From NCBI RefSeq assembly GCF_046630445.1, contig NC_092337.1:357174001-357238000 (forward strand): 64,000 nt of DNA, read 5' to 3'. Positions 49,262 to 60,763 of the stretch are shown piece after piece. Within the stretch, counting starts at the first letter, position 1. Each line of letters opens with the position of its first letter. Source of the stretch: Rutidosis leptorrhynchoides. Taxonomy: Eukaryota; Streptophyta; Magnoliopsida; Asterales; Asteraceae. The translations under genes and the position numbers were made by a program. A model generated the notes under the pieces. That model did no database searches, was not told the DNA's origin, and was given only the letters and a program-made list of their open reading frames with translations.

Positions 49262-51406
49262 CATAGTTCCTGTTGGTAATTTTTATGATTTTTATCTTTT
49301 TATCATTTCTATTTATTTATGTTTAAACACATTATATTTTGATACTTTTATTGTAATGTTTAATATTTTAATTATTTTGTACTAATATTTCATATTTGAT
49401 TTGAAAGTGGGATATTAAGTCCCATTTCAAATTACCATGCATGTTTATATTTGTATGTATGTATATTGTCAATTGTACACAACAGGGTAAAACAGCGCAT
49501 TTTCAAAGACTGGCATTAAGTTCAGCAAAAGATACTAATTTTGACTACAAAACGAAAAACAAATGTGATGTAACAACAAGACGGAATGAACAAATGATGT
49601 GCACCATTTATCGTTCAGCAAACAAACGCCAATATGTTTGGAAACTTTGGTAAAATTTAATCATTCTTCTACGCTAATCACCCTCAATAATTTAAATTGT
49701 TACTGATTTCTTGCAAATGAGGGCATTGCAAGATCTTAAGTGTGGGAAGGGGTTAAATTCTTTCGGATTTTTAAAATTTTTGACTTATACACTTGGTTAC
49801 CATTAAAAATACTAGTAACGCAGTAGTGGTATTAGAATCTAGTGCTCTCTGATAACAAAGAACAGCCCTAGTCTTATATACTGACTACCCAATTCTAGTA
49901 AAATTTTTCAAAATTTTCAAATAAATGAATTCAAAATCATGTTTATACATATTTATTAATGATAAAACTAGGTGTTAACACCGAAATTATTGTTACCTTG
50001 GAAAGGACATAAATTGAGAAACAACCCAAAATGTTAGAATTCATTTAAAATGGAATAGAGGACAATAAAAAGGCAAAGAAAGAAAAAAAAATATAAAAGC
50101 CAAGTGTGGGAAAATTTACCAAGTTATTTTGAACATATGTCACATATTTTTTGTAACAAATAATTGAAAATACTTTTGCTTTGGACTAAACTAATCAGTT
50201 TTACCCGATTTACTGTAATATATTTGAAAGAAAGATGGATCTACACGATGAATCAATTCCATCATTAAAAGGAAGTAAAGTCTTCCGAAAAAGACACGCG
50301 CTTCTTGATTTAGGTCATGAAGTTGTCGTCCAGACCAGCTGTAGGTTGACGAAAAATCTAGAAAAGTTATCACTAAAATCAGCAGGAAATCCACGGACCT
50401 CAACATCAAACAGGGTCACCAAGTGGTCAGACTTATCCTAACCATGAGAGGATCTGTCTCGTAAAATGGGGAGGACGCCGTGCAAATTAGCTTGATATGA
50501 CTAATGAATCAGACCCCCAGAAAGGATAATCTCCTTAAAGATTAAAAATCAGCTTTTAAGCCTGATATTACTCAATCCTAGAGATTGACCTTAAAGATTG
50601 AGAATTACAAACTCATGGAATTTGATGATATCTAAACTCGAGCTTGAACGAGAAAATATTTTGATCAAATTACAAACCGATTTGTTTTCTAAAAACCCAT
50701 TTTCAATGCGTTCATTACCATTGAACGTAAAATCCTAGGAATTCACCTGGAATTCATTAGGTCACCTGAACCAAATCGGGTGTCAACCGTAAGAACGGTG
50801 GTTGCATAGCATGGTCAAAGACAGGACCTTGTGCCAGACCGAAAAATTATAAGGGTGAGCTTTACTATTGCTCCTACCAAGGATAGTAATTACATCCGAC
50901 ACGTTATAGACCATAATTAAAAGCATGTCAGGGGACATTGCCTTAACAGTTGCTTGTTCAACACTTTCCTTTACGACCAGACGGTAGTTTACCGAAAGGT
51001 AATATACAGAGCAAGTATACTGGACGTGTTTCTTTCCCCATACAAGGTTAGCAAGTGGGTGACACAAAACTACAAGTTTTGAGCTAAAATTTTCAAATCT
51101 GAAACCCACCAAACCCACAAAAACATTTTGCAACACCGGTGAATGGTTATTCCGGAAAACTTATCTAGGGTAAAAGCTAGATCGTATTTTCAAAAGATCA
51201 AATGTTTTCATAAAGATCTAATTTCCTTAAGGATCTAAATTTTTATAGTCATATGGGACTGTAAACCACATCGTTAATACCATTGTTCATACCGCCGTAT
51301 AGAAATCACTGATGTACAAAGTGTGAAGAATAAAGAAGTGATTCTTGTATTTTTAGTTCAAGACTATATTGCTTGAGGACAAGCAACGCTCAAGTGTGGG
51401 AATATT
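49262..51406 (+). other. 3' non-coding region of C, copy 2
   Basis: It matches 43266-45405 along its length, including the short conserved ORF end (about 49570-49653) and the antisense ORF (50783-51136). It ends with the same polypurine-like CAAGTGTGGGAATATT. Confidence 0.75.
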
Positions 51407-52006
51407 TGATAATGCTAAAAACGAACATATATTTCATAGCATTATCCCTCAAGAAAGACAATATTTTAGTTGCAATTGTTCTATTTACAAGTGATATTCG
51501 TTTAAATAATAAAAGGTGAAGACAAAAGACAGATTCGACGAATTGAAGACGCAAATGACCAAAAAGCTCAAAAGTACAAAGTACAATCAAAGAGGTTCCA
51601 ATTATTGATGAGAAACGTCTCAAAATTACAAGAATACAAGACGCGAAACGCAAAGTACAAGATATTAAATTGCACGCAAGGACGTTCGAAAATCCGAAAC
51701 CGGGACCAAAGTCAACTCTCAACGCTCGACGCAACGGACTAAAAATTATGAGTCAACTATGCACAAGAATATAATATAATATTTAAATAATTATATAAAT
51801 TATTTATATATTATATTATATATTATAAACGTCGGCAAACAAGAAAACAAAGGAGTGTGAGCTGATACCTACCTCCATGCGATCGCATGGCCTGTAGGCT
51901 TATTTTCCATGCGATCGCATGGCCCTGAAATCCATGCCACATGCTATAAATTCGCGTGTTTTGGCTCAGTTTTTATCATATATCTTTTTCTCTTCCTATC
52001 TATCAA

Positions 52007-52083
<77 letters not shown>

Positions 52084-53387
52084 AAATCCTAATAATAAAG
52101 GTATGTTAGCGAATGTTGTAAGGGTGTAAGTCGAAATTCTGTCCGTGTAACGCTACGCTATTTTTAATCACTGTAAGTTATGGTTAATTTATTTTTAAAT
52201 TAATGTCTCGTAGCTAAGTTATTATTATGCTTATTTAAATTGAAGTAATCGTGATGTTGGGCTAAAAATATTAAAATTGGGTAATTGGGCTTTGTACCAT
52301 AATTGGGGTTTGGATAAAAGAACGACACTTGTGGAAATTAGACAATGGGCTATTAATGGGTTTTATATTAACTAAATGATACCTCGTTAATTTAATATAT
52401 AGACTTATAATTTGACGTATTTATATATAACCACGTACGCTTGACTGGGCACGGTGGGCGGGATATCTATAAATACCAATAATTGTTCATTTTACCGGAC
52501 ACCGAACTGGATTAATAGTTAATAGACTTATTGAAACAGGGGTGGATTACATTCAAGGGTAATTGGTGTAATTGTTAACAAAGTAGTAAAACCTTGGTTT
52601 ACACGCAGTCGATAACCTGGTGTATTCATTAAACAAAGTATTAAGACCTTGTTACAATTCGAATCCCCAATTAGTTGAAATATTTGACTTCGGGAATAAG
52701 AATAATTTGACGAAGACTCTCGCACTTTATGATTATGACTGATGGACTATTATGGACAAATCCGTATGGACATATTGAATAATCCAGGACAAAGGACAAT
52801 TAACCCATGGGAATAAACTAAAACCAACACGTCGAACATCATAATTACGGAAGTTTAAATAAGCATAATTTATATATTTCATATTTAATTGCACTTTTAA
52901 TTATCGCACTTTTATTTATTGTCATTTTATTTAATTGCATTTTTAATTATCGTACTCTTTAATTATCGCAATTTTATTTATCGCAATTTCATTATCGTTA
53001 TTTACTTTACGCTTTAAATTAAGTTATTTTTAATATTTTACATTAGGTTTTAACTGCGACTAAAGTTTTAAAATCGACAAACCGGTCATTAAACGGTAAA
53101 AACTCCCTTTTATAATAATAATATTACTTATATATATTTTTGTATTTTTACAAATATAGTTTTAAAAATATAGCGTTAAGTTTGTTTAAAAGATCCCTGT
53201 GGAATGAACCGAACTTACTAAAAACTACACTACTGTACGATTAGGTACACTACCTATAAGTGTTGTAGCAAGGTTTAGGTATATCCATTCTATAAATAAA
53301 TAAATCACTTGTGTAAAATTGTATCGTATTTAATAGTATTTCCTTGTAAAAATTAATACTATTTCATATACCCCTCGCATAACATCA
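51407..53387 (+). repeat. LTR3 of C (3' LTR, 1981 bp)
   Basis: It matches LTR1 closely; the main length difference is the (TA)n tract (52009-52075 against 30936-31035). It ends AACATCA, followed by the target duplication ATGGT and the resumed LINE. Confidence 0.95.
51876..51921 (+). promoter_or_regulatory. Twin palindrome in LTR3
   Basis: Two perfect CATGCGATCGCATG copies start at 51876 and 51908, 32 bp apart. LTR1 has the same site with the second copy mutated. Confidence 0.65.
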
Positions 53388-53392
53388 ATGGT

Positions 53393-54316
53393 TCTTCTCT
53401 ATGGTGTAAAGGTATATGGTCTGGTGTAACTGAAGCGTTTCGAAAAGCTAAACGGCAGGGAGTTATTCCCGAATATTTTTTACCAGCTCATATAGGCAAT
53501 GGTCTTTCGGTTCAGCTTTAGAACGACAATTGGTTGGGAAACGGTATTCTCAAAGATAAATTTCGACGTCTTTATCACTTGGAAATTAATAAAGAGTGTA
53601 AAGTTTCGAATCGTCTCGTTGATGGTAATTGGATATGGTCGTGGAATAGAGTGAACATCGATGCCCGTAACACGTCAATGCTGAACGAGTTGCTTGTGGT
53701 TCTCGGGAACGTTTCTTTGTCTCAATCCTACGATTCTTAGAGATGAGATTTAGGTGATGATGATTTGTATTCAGTGGCTTGCATCCGTCGTCACCTGGAC
53801 GAGGCCCGATTACCTTCTTCCGAGCCGTACACAAGATGGAGTAAGTATTTGCCTCGAAAAATTAATATTCTTATATGGAGGATTGCTAGAGATCGGCTAC
53901 CAACTTGTCAAAATCTTTCAAGAAGATGTATCGATATCAACCAAATAGGTTGCGTGTTATGCAGATATGGTATTAAATCCATAAGTCATGTTATGTTTGA
54001 ATGTCAGGTTGCAAAAGACCTGTGGCGTAGTGTTTGTATTTGGGTAAATATCCCCATGCCGCTCTTTGTTGATTGGTCCGAATGGTTATCTTGGTTCGAT
54101 GTTTGGCGCGAAAGGTTGGAAATTAAAGACAGATTATATACAATTGTGGCTTCGTTATTTTGGCATTTATGGAGATTTCGTAATAGCGTGATTTTCCTCC
54201 CCGCGATGATGAAGAACTTGTTTTTTGATTCTATTGTTTTTATGTCTTTCGTTTGGTTTAATAGTAGAGGCAAGTCTAATGTAAACTGGAACTCATGGCG
54301 CGTTAAGCCATTGTAA
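53393..54316 (+). pseudogene. LINE C-terminal region with RT zinc-binding domain
   Basis: It continues the LINE after element C. A first part (LVDGNWIWSWNR) is broken by a stop at 53518-53520 and a frameshift near 53740-53765. The second part has YTRWSKYLPRKINILIWRIA, RLPTCQNLSRRCIDI, CVLCRYGIKSISHVMFEC and AKDLWRSVCIWV, the zf-RVT domain found at the end of plant L1 RT proteins (Cys/His cluster C-x2-C...H-x4-C). It ends at TAA 54314-54316. Confidence 0.9.
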
Positions 54317-54433
54317 TTTATTTTTTTAGCCTTTTGCCTAGCCACTTGGTAGGGAGGATTTATTATATATCAAAAAATTGTTAAAAAAAAAGTGATAATT
54401 GAACTTGTTTCAAATGAGAATAATTAACTTGAT

Positions 54434-54720
54434 TTTTTTTTTTTTTTGGACATCGATTGGGACACCCCAGGGGGACTAAACCACCCATTGCGATTATCCC
54501 CCGCCCCTATCGCTGCCCGGGAGGAAACTTTGAAACCGATCCAAGGGCACAGCCAAGTAAACCCTCCTCCCCTTTTACCCCCCAAACGATATGGAAAAAG
54601 TGAGTGAATACTTCATGGCATGGATGAAATTGTGTTTTTAATATGTAGCCAACGGGGGTCGAACTCCTGACCTCCTCTAAAGGAGGCAGACCACCAACCG
54701 CTGTAACACATCACAACTTC
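54434..54720 (-). mobile_element. tRNA-derived SINE with target-site duplication
   Basis: On the minus strand it starts near 54720. It has a box A-like TTACAGCGGTTGG and a box B GGAGTTCGACCCC, the internal RNA polymerase III promoter, and ends in a poly-A tail (poly-T on plus, 54433-54447). It is flanked by AACTTGAT(T) at 54426-54433 and 54721-54729. The body between box B and the tail has no coding sequence. It is an intact-looking copy of about 287 bp. Confidence 0.82.
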
Positions 54721-54729
54721 AACTTGATT

Positions 54730-55064
54730 GATAAACATAAATACTTTGAATGATCTAAAATCATCATAATAACTTTTCACACAAATAATACAAGACACGA
54801 ATATAATAGTTAGATTAGTGTTCTAGATATAATTTAAGAAGAATATATGAATAAAAATGAAGGTGTTGAATAATTAATAGACACACATTTTTTATCATTT
54901 ATTTTAACATCAAGTACAAAGATCACAAACAATTACGTTAAATTCTAACCATTCAGCAGCATGTAGTACTTAACCATCCATTTCAATTGTAATCGAACGT
55001 AACCTTAGTTTTTGTGTTGTGTTAGTTGCACCGGTGACTGATCGCGGCAACCAAACACGCTGAC
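54730..55064. other. Mostly non-coding stretch before the MITE
   Basis: A+T-rich. The last part (54970-55064) may hold the end of a minus-strand exon that contains RVWLPRSVTGATNTTQKLRL and RSITIEMDG. A TAG acceptor (TAGTTTTTAG) for it lies beyond the MITE at about 55430. I do not recognise the protein. Confidence 0.35.
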
Positions 55065-55395
55065 CAGGGGCGAAAATTAGAAGGGGCAGAGGTGGGCAGC
55101 TGGCCCCAGTGGATTTGCAATTTTTAGTGAAAAAAATTTGAGTTTTTTGATTTTGCCCCCGGTGGGATTTTTTTTTGCCCCAAAGTCTCCATATTTTGTC
55201 CCAAATCTTCATATTTTGCCCCAAAATTTTCATATTTTGCCTCAAGACCTTCATATTTTACCCAAAAGCCCTCAAATTTTGCCCCAAAACCTTCATATTT
55301 TGGCGCAAAACATCCATATATTGCCAAAAAAAAAATTGCTACGTTTTTAAAATCTTTTTCACTCCAGATGAAAAAAATTTCTGCTTTCGCCAATG
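55065..55395. mobile_element. hAT-like MITE (331 bp) with 8-bp duplication
   Basis: The ends are CAGGGGCGAAAATTAG and, inverted, CATTGGCGAAAGCAG, sharing CA..GGCGAAA. It is flanked by ACGCTGAC (55057-55064) and ACGGTGAC (55396-55403), an 8-bp duplication with one mismatch, as hAT elements make. It encodes no transposase. Its middle is a tandem repeat (55177-55325). Confidence 0.75.
55177..55325 (+). repeat. About 21-bp tandem repeat inside the MITE
   Basis: Seven imperfect units like GCCCCAAAACCTTCATATTTT. They keep frames open in several directions, which explains the repetitive ORFs here; none is a real gene. Confidence 0.9.
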
Positions 55396-55403
55396 ACGGT
55401 GAC

Positions 55404-55952
55404 CAGTGCTCGGTCGACGCTTCTAAAAACTACTGCGCCATTATAAATTTATGATGAATGGTCTAATTAAATTTCCCATCTTGAGGAATCTACTCTAACT
55501 CTAATCTAATAAAACTCCAATCCATTTTTCTTTAAATAACACCCACAATAATAAATCCAACCATGCTCAACACATTCAAAATATTATATGATTTTCTACA
55601 CATCTCAAAGTCATAATGACCACTTATTTCTAACAATAATGATTTACAACAAGATTAACGTTTACATCAAATCCAGCAATATCCAATTCGATTTTAACCA
55701 TACTTGAGGCATGAACTTGAAGAATTAATATTAATATATACTAATTAGAACAAAAATAAATTAGAGTGAAACAAAACTAATAGTTACAATTTAAACTAAA
55801 AAATGATTTAAGATCATTGTGTATGAAGAAACTTGTATCCGGATCATACAAGAAAATAACTCAAAATTATACTAAGTTTAACAAGATTAAAAGTAAACAT
55901 ATTAAAAGGGCTTGTGGGTATAGTACATACAAACCCTAATTAAACACGCCTA
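55404..55952. other. A+T-rich non-coding stretch
   Basis: No gene, RNA or repeat that I can support. It may contain the 3' untranslated region of the minus-strand peptide gene. Confidence 0.5.
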
Positions 55953-56213
55953 TTATGGACAATAGCTTTGATCTTGGGTAGATGCGTATTTTGCTTGGCT
56001 ATATGGATCAAGAGCATTATGGCATAGCGACGGACCAGAAGGTGGCACCGGCCCTCGTGGGAGCTTATCTTTAAATAGTCCTTCGTACTTGTGATTGAAC
56101 CAATACTGATCTTCTCTGAGTAGCCTATTTGCACGTGTTGTTGTTAATGATGAAGCCAATATTATTGACATAACAATCGTAACAATAATAAAAAGTTTGA
56201 GACGCCTCAACAT
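55953..56213 (-). CDS. IDA-LIKE (IDL) secreted peptide precursor
   Basis: This is an intact 86-residue ORF on the minus strand. Residues 1-28 (MLRRLKLFIIVTIVMSIILA, then SSLTTTRA) form a signal peptide. Residues 51-66 read LPRGPVPPSGPSLCHN. This matches the C-terminal EPIP motif of IDA and IDA-LIKE precursors (PIPPSxPSxRHN), whose processed peptide signals through HAESA-type receptor kinases in organ abscission and related cell separation. The Arg of RHN is Cys here. The tail after the motif is 20 residues, longer than in IDA. The length fits the family. A TATA-like run lies about 45-55 bases upstream. Confidence 0.7.
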   Translation of the reverse strand: MLRRLKLFIIVTIVMSIILASSLTTTRANRLLREDQYWFNHKYEGLFKDKLPRGPVPPSGPSLCHNALDPYSQAKYASTQDQSYCP

Positions 56214-56954
56214 CTTCGAACTCTCGCTTGGGCATATATGCCCGGATCGTATAAAGTGTATTTATGTTTGTGTAACGAGACGTTGGATTTGAGAGGTTGT
56301 GCATATGTGCTCGAGTCCTTTATGAGTGGTTGCACGTATAGTAAACGTTTGTATATAGATGTCGTGAGTAATGGTTGTAGTTGGACGCCGGTCTTATCGA
56401 CTAATTATGAGATGGAATTTATAGTAGTAATACTTTGAATTTATGTGTGTGTTTTTAAATGACTTTGAATGAATTTAAGATGGTGAATTGACTTTAGGTA
56501 GGGGCAAGCCAAATTGGAAAAAAAAGGTGCTAAAAATAACGGATTGTGAATGGCATAACGAAACTATTAATATTTTATACTCAATGAAATTAAAATATAA
56601 CCACTTGGGCTTTGCTTATGTGACTACTAGGACTCCCTGTGAAACTGTAGGTGTCAGCTTCAATCCTTGACAATGTTTTCATGAGTTTAATTAAAAATTT
56701 ATAGTGAAATGTACTTTACTTGACATCGGTAGAGTCAATGTACTCGTGAGTTCCTCGTTAAAAAAATGAATAAATAAACTACACTCTCTACATATGTGAA
56801 TGTGAGTTTCTACATTATTGCTTTTTCTTAAAAGACGGTTATTATATCACATAGTATTATATTACATTGTCCCAACAACGTAAAGACTACTGCAATGCTT
56901 GAGATATCTATGTTATTATAATATCACAAATTGTAATACTTAGAGACTTCTATA
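56214..56954. other. Upstream region of the peptide gene and flank of A2
   Basis: No supported gene. The first 100 bases presumably hold the promoter of the minus-strand peptide gene (on the minus strand CATAAATACACTTTATACG). The rest is A+T-rich up to the A2 LTR. Confidence 0.5.
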
Positions 56955-59794
56955 TGTAGTGACCCGAACTTTTCCATGTTTATATATATTAAATGAAATT
57001 GATAATTACATGATTAAGTGTTTTCAACATGTTAAGCAATCAAACTTGTTAAGAATTGATTAATTGAAATAGGTTTCATATAGACAATTGACCACCCAAG
57101 TTGACCGCTGATTCACGAACATTAAAACTTGTAAAAACTATATGATGACATATATATGATTATATATATAGTTAACATGATATTATGATAAGAAAGTATC
57201 TCATTAGGTATTTTAACAATGAGTTATATACATAAAATTGAGTTTATTGAATTAAGAAACTCGAAACGGTATATATAACGATTATCATTGTAACAACATT
57301 TAACTGTATATATATCATACTAAGATATATCAATATATCATAATATCATGATAATGTAATAATTTAACATCTCTTTAAATATAATAAACAATGGGTTAAC
57401 AACATTTAACAAGATCGTTAACTTAAAGGTTTCAAAACAACATTTACATGTAACGACTAACGATGATTTAACGACTCAGTTAAAATGTATATACATGTAG
57501 TGTTTTAATATGTATTCATACACTTTTGAAAGACTTCAAGACACTTATCAAAATACTTCTACTTAACAAAAATGCTTACAATTACATCCTCGTTCAGTTT
57601 CATCAACAATTCTACTCGTATGCACCCGTATTCGTACTCGTACAATACACAGCTTTTAGATGTATGTACTATTAGTATATACACTCCAATGATCAGCTCT
57701 TAGCAGCCCATGTGAGTCACCTAACACATGTGGGAACCATCATTTGGCAACTAGCATGAAATATCTCATAAAATTACAAAAATATTAGTAATCATTCATG
57801 ACTTATTTACAAGTAAACAAAATTACACATCCTTTATATCTAATCCATATACCAACGACCAAAAACACCTACAAACACTTTCATTCTTCAATTTTCTTCA
57901 TCTAATTGATCTCTCTCAAGTTCTATCTTCAAGTTCTAAGTGTTCTTCATAAATTCTATAAGTTCTAGTTTCATAAAATCAAGAATACTTCCAAGTTTGC
58001 TAGCTTACTTGCAATCTTGTAAAGTGATCATCCAACTTCAAGAAATCTTTCTTATTTACAGTAATATATCTTTCTAATACAAGGTAATACTCATATTCAA
58101 ACTTTGATTCAATTTCTATAACTATAAAAATCTTATTTCGAGTGGAAATCTTACTCGAACTTGTTTTCGTGTCATGATTCTGCTTCAAGAACTTTCAAGC
58201 CATCCAAGGATCCTTTGAAGCTAGATCTATTTTTCTCATTTCCAATAGATTTACCTACTAAAATTAAGGTAGTAATGATGTTCATAACATCATTCGATTC
58301 ATACATATAAAACTATCTTATTCGAAGATTTAAACTTGTAATCACTAGAACATAGTTTAGTTAATTCTAAACTTGTTCGCAAATAAAGTTAATCCTTCTA
58401 ATTTGACTTTTAAAATCAACTAAACACATGTTCTATATCTATATGATATGCTAACTTAATGATTTAAAACCTAAAAACACGAAAAACACCGTAAAACCGG
58501 ACATACGCCGTCGTAGTAACACCGCGGGCTGTTTTGGGTTTGATAATTAAAAACTATGATAAACTTTGATTTAAAAGTTGTTCTTTTGGGAAAATGATTT
58601 TTCTTATGAACATGAAACTATATCCAAAAATCATGGTTAAACTCAAAGTGGAAGTATGTTTTTCAAAATGGTCATCAAGACGTCGTTCTTTCGACTGAAA
58701 TGACTACCTCTTACAAAAACGACTTGTAACTTATATTTCCGACTATAAACCTATACTTTTTCTGTTTAGATTCATAAATCTAATTGTGGACAACTAGTTG
58801 TAGGTTACTAACGAGGACAGCTGACTTAATAAACTTAAAACATTAAAACGTATTAAAAATATTGTAAATATATTTTGAACATACTTTGATATATATGTAC
58901 ATATTTGTTATAGGTTTGAGAATCGACCAGTGGCCAAGTCTTACTTCCCGATGAAGTAAAAATCTGTGAAAGTGAGTTATAGTCCCACTTTTAAAATCTA
59001 ATATTTTGGGATGAGAATACATGCAATTTTATAAATGTTTTACGAAATAGACACAAGTAAATGAAACTACATTATAGTGGGTGAATGATCGAAGCCGAAT
59101 ATGCCCCTTTTTAGCTTGGTAGCCTAAGAATTTGGGAACAGACCCCCAAATTGACGCGAATCCTAAAGATAGATCTATCGGGCCCAACAAGCCCCATTCT
59201 GGAATTTGGAATGCTTTAATACTTCAAAATTATCATGTCCGATGGGTGTCCCGGAATGATGGAGATATTTTATATGCATCTTGTTAATGTCGTTTACCAG
59301 GTGTTCACAATATTAATGAATTTTATCTCTATGTATGGGATGTATATTGAAATATGAAATCTTGTGGTCTATTATTATGATTTGATAATATATATGTTAA
59401 ACCTATAACTCACCAACATTTTTTTGACGTTTAAGCATGTTTATTCTCAGGTGATTATTAAGAGCTTCCGCTGTTGCATACTAAAATAAGGACAAGATTT
59501 GAAGTCCATGCTTGTATTTTATTATGTAAAAACTGCATTCAAGAAACTTATTTTTGATGTAATATATTCTTATTGTAAACCATTATATAATGGTCGTGTG
59601 TAAACGGTATATTTTAGATTATCATTATTTGATAATCTACGTAATGCTTTTTAAACCTTTATCGATAAAATAAAGGTTATGGTTGTTTTAAAAATGAATG
59701 CAGTCTTTGAAAAACGTCTCATATAGAGGTCAAAACCTCGCGACGAAATCAATTAATATGGAACGTTTATAATCAATATGAACGGGACATTTCA
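56955..59794 (+). repeat. 5' LTR of A2 (2840 bp)
   Basis: TGTAGTGACCCGAAC ... GGGACATTTCA. It lacks a block found in A1 (junction at about 58775) and has one copy of the block duplicated in A1. It includes an acceptor-like CTCACCAAC...TTTATTCTCAG ending at 59450, shared with A1. Confidence 0.95.
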
Positions 59795-59796
59795 GT

Positions 59797-59813
59797 TGGT
59801 ATCCGAGCGTTGG
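59797..59813 (+). other. Primer binding site of A2
   Basis: TGGTATCCGAGCGTTGG, two bases after the LTR. It resembles the initiator-Met tRNA complement (TGGTATCAGAGC) with one change in the first 12 bases and more after that. Confidence 0.75.
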
Positions 59814-60003
59814 TCTTAGAGAACCAGAAATTTGCATTAGTGTGTTTTATCGAGTTTGTTAGGATACATTAGTGAGTCTGGACTTCGACCGTGTTTTCTT
59901 TAAAAAATGATTGCTTAACACTTTTGTTGGAAACTATATATTATTAACATGTAAATATTATGTGATATATTAACCTCTTAATGTGTTTGATATTGTGTGA
60001 TAG

Positions 60004-60624
60004 ATGTCCACCACTAGTACAAATCCCATCGACTCACCTAATAATAATGAAGAGTCGGATATAATTTGGGAAGATTCACAAATTTCCGAAGAGGAACCGG
60101 AAGAAGAGGAACCGGAAGATGAGGAATAAGAAGAGGAGGAACCGGAAGAGGAGAAACCAGAAGAAGAAGAGGTTCCGGAGGAAGAAATATTGATACCTAC
60201 AGTAAATCGATTAAATAAAAGAAAATCATCAATCAACGGACCGAAGTTAAAAAAGGTCAATGGTGTTTCCGCCAAGGAAGCAAAATATTGGGAAGATTAC
60301 CAATTTTCCGATGAATCGGATCCCGATGAGGATTTCGATGATGTTATAGAAATTACCTCGACCTAATTTAATATAGCAAAAGAAAATAATAAGGTAAAAG
60401 GTATAAAAATAGAGAAACCTGATTCCAACCCCGATGAACTTTATATGTATCGGCAACGTCCGTATTTCTTAAATTGTAACAATAACCCGGGAACCTCTAA
60501 ACCACAAGGTTTTTCTAAACCATTGTGGAAAATGACAGCTCGTATTAGAGGATCACCATATATCCCTAGAAAATTAGGAAAACGAACCAAGTCCGAAGAA
60601 GAAGAAACCAGTGATTCAGATTAG
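60004..60624 (+). pseudogene. Leader ORF 1 of A2: acidic, unrecognised protein
   Basis: A single frame of 207 codons starts at ATG 60004 and ends at TAG 60622, with two TAA codons inside (60127-60129 and 60364-60366). The N-terminal third is extremely acidic (repeats of EEEPEEEEPEDEE type). A basic patch (RLNKRKSSINGPKLKK) and an aromatic-containing C-terminal part (LWKMTARIRGSPYIPRKLGK) follow. I do not recognise a family. The composition and basic patches suggest a nuclear or chromatin-linked protein, which is only a guess. It lies between primer site and gag, where gypsy elements normally have no gene. Confidence 0.55.
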
Positions 60625-60763
60625 AGGGTTGTAATCATGTTGTGTATTATATGTAATGTAGTGTGCTTGTACTTTTATGTTCTATGTAAAAATTGCTTGT
60701 ATTTTTTGTTAATTATCTTTTACGAATCTAATCCTTGTCTATTTTACAGTATAAAAACACAAA

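Larger units (their letters stand above)
47453..51406 (+). repeat. Second, partial copy of the C internal region
   Basis: This is homologous to 41452-45405. It starts inside the intron of the spliced ORF, so exon 1 and everything upstream are missing. The coding part is 47735-49261. It differs from copy 1 by several percent, more than LTR1 differs from LTR3. Confidence 0.92.

Noticed and set aside
55124-55393. Repetitive protein with FGAKYEGF-type repeats on the minus strand
   Set aside because: It is the translation of the 21-bp MITE array; 21 is divisible by three, so the frame stays open by itself.
56238-56670. Two short plus-strand ORFs between the peptide gene and A2
   Set aside because: No domain, no codon bias and no promoter or splice context; the first overlaps the expected promoter of the minus-strand gene.
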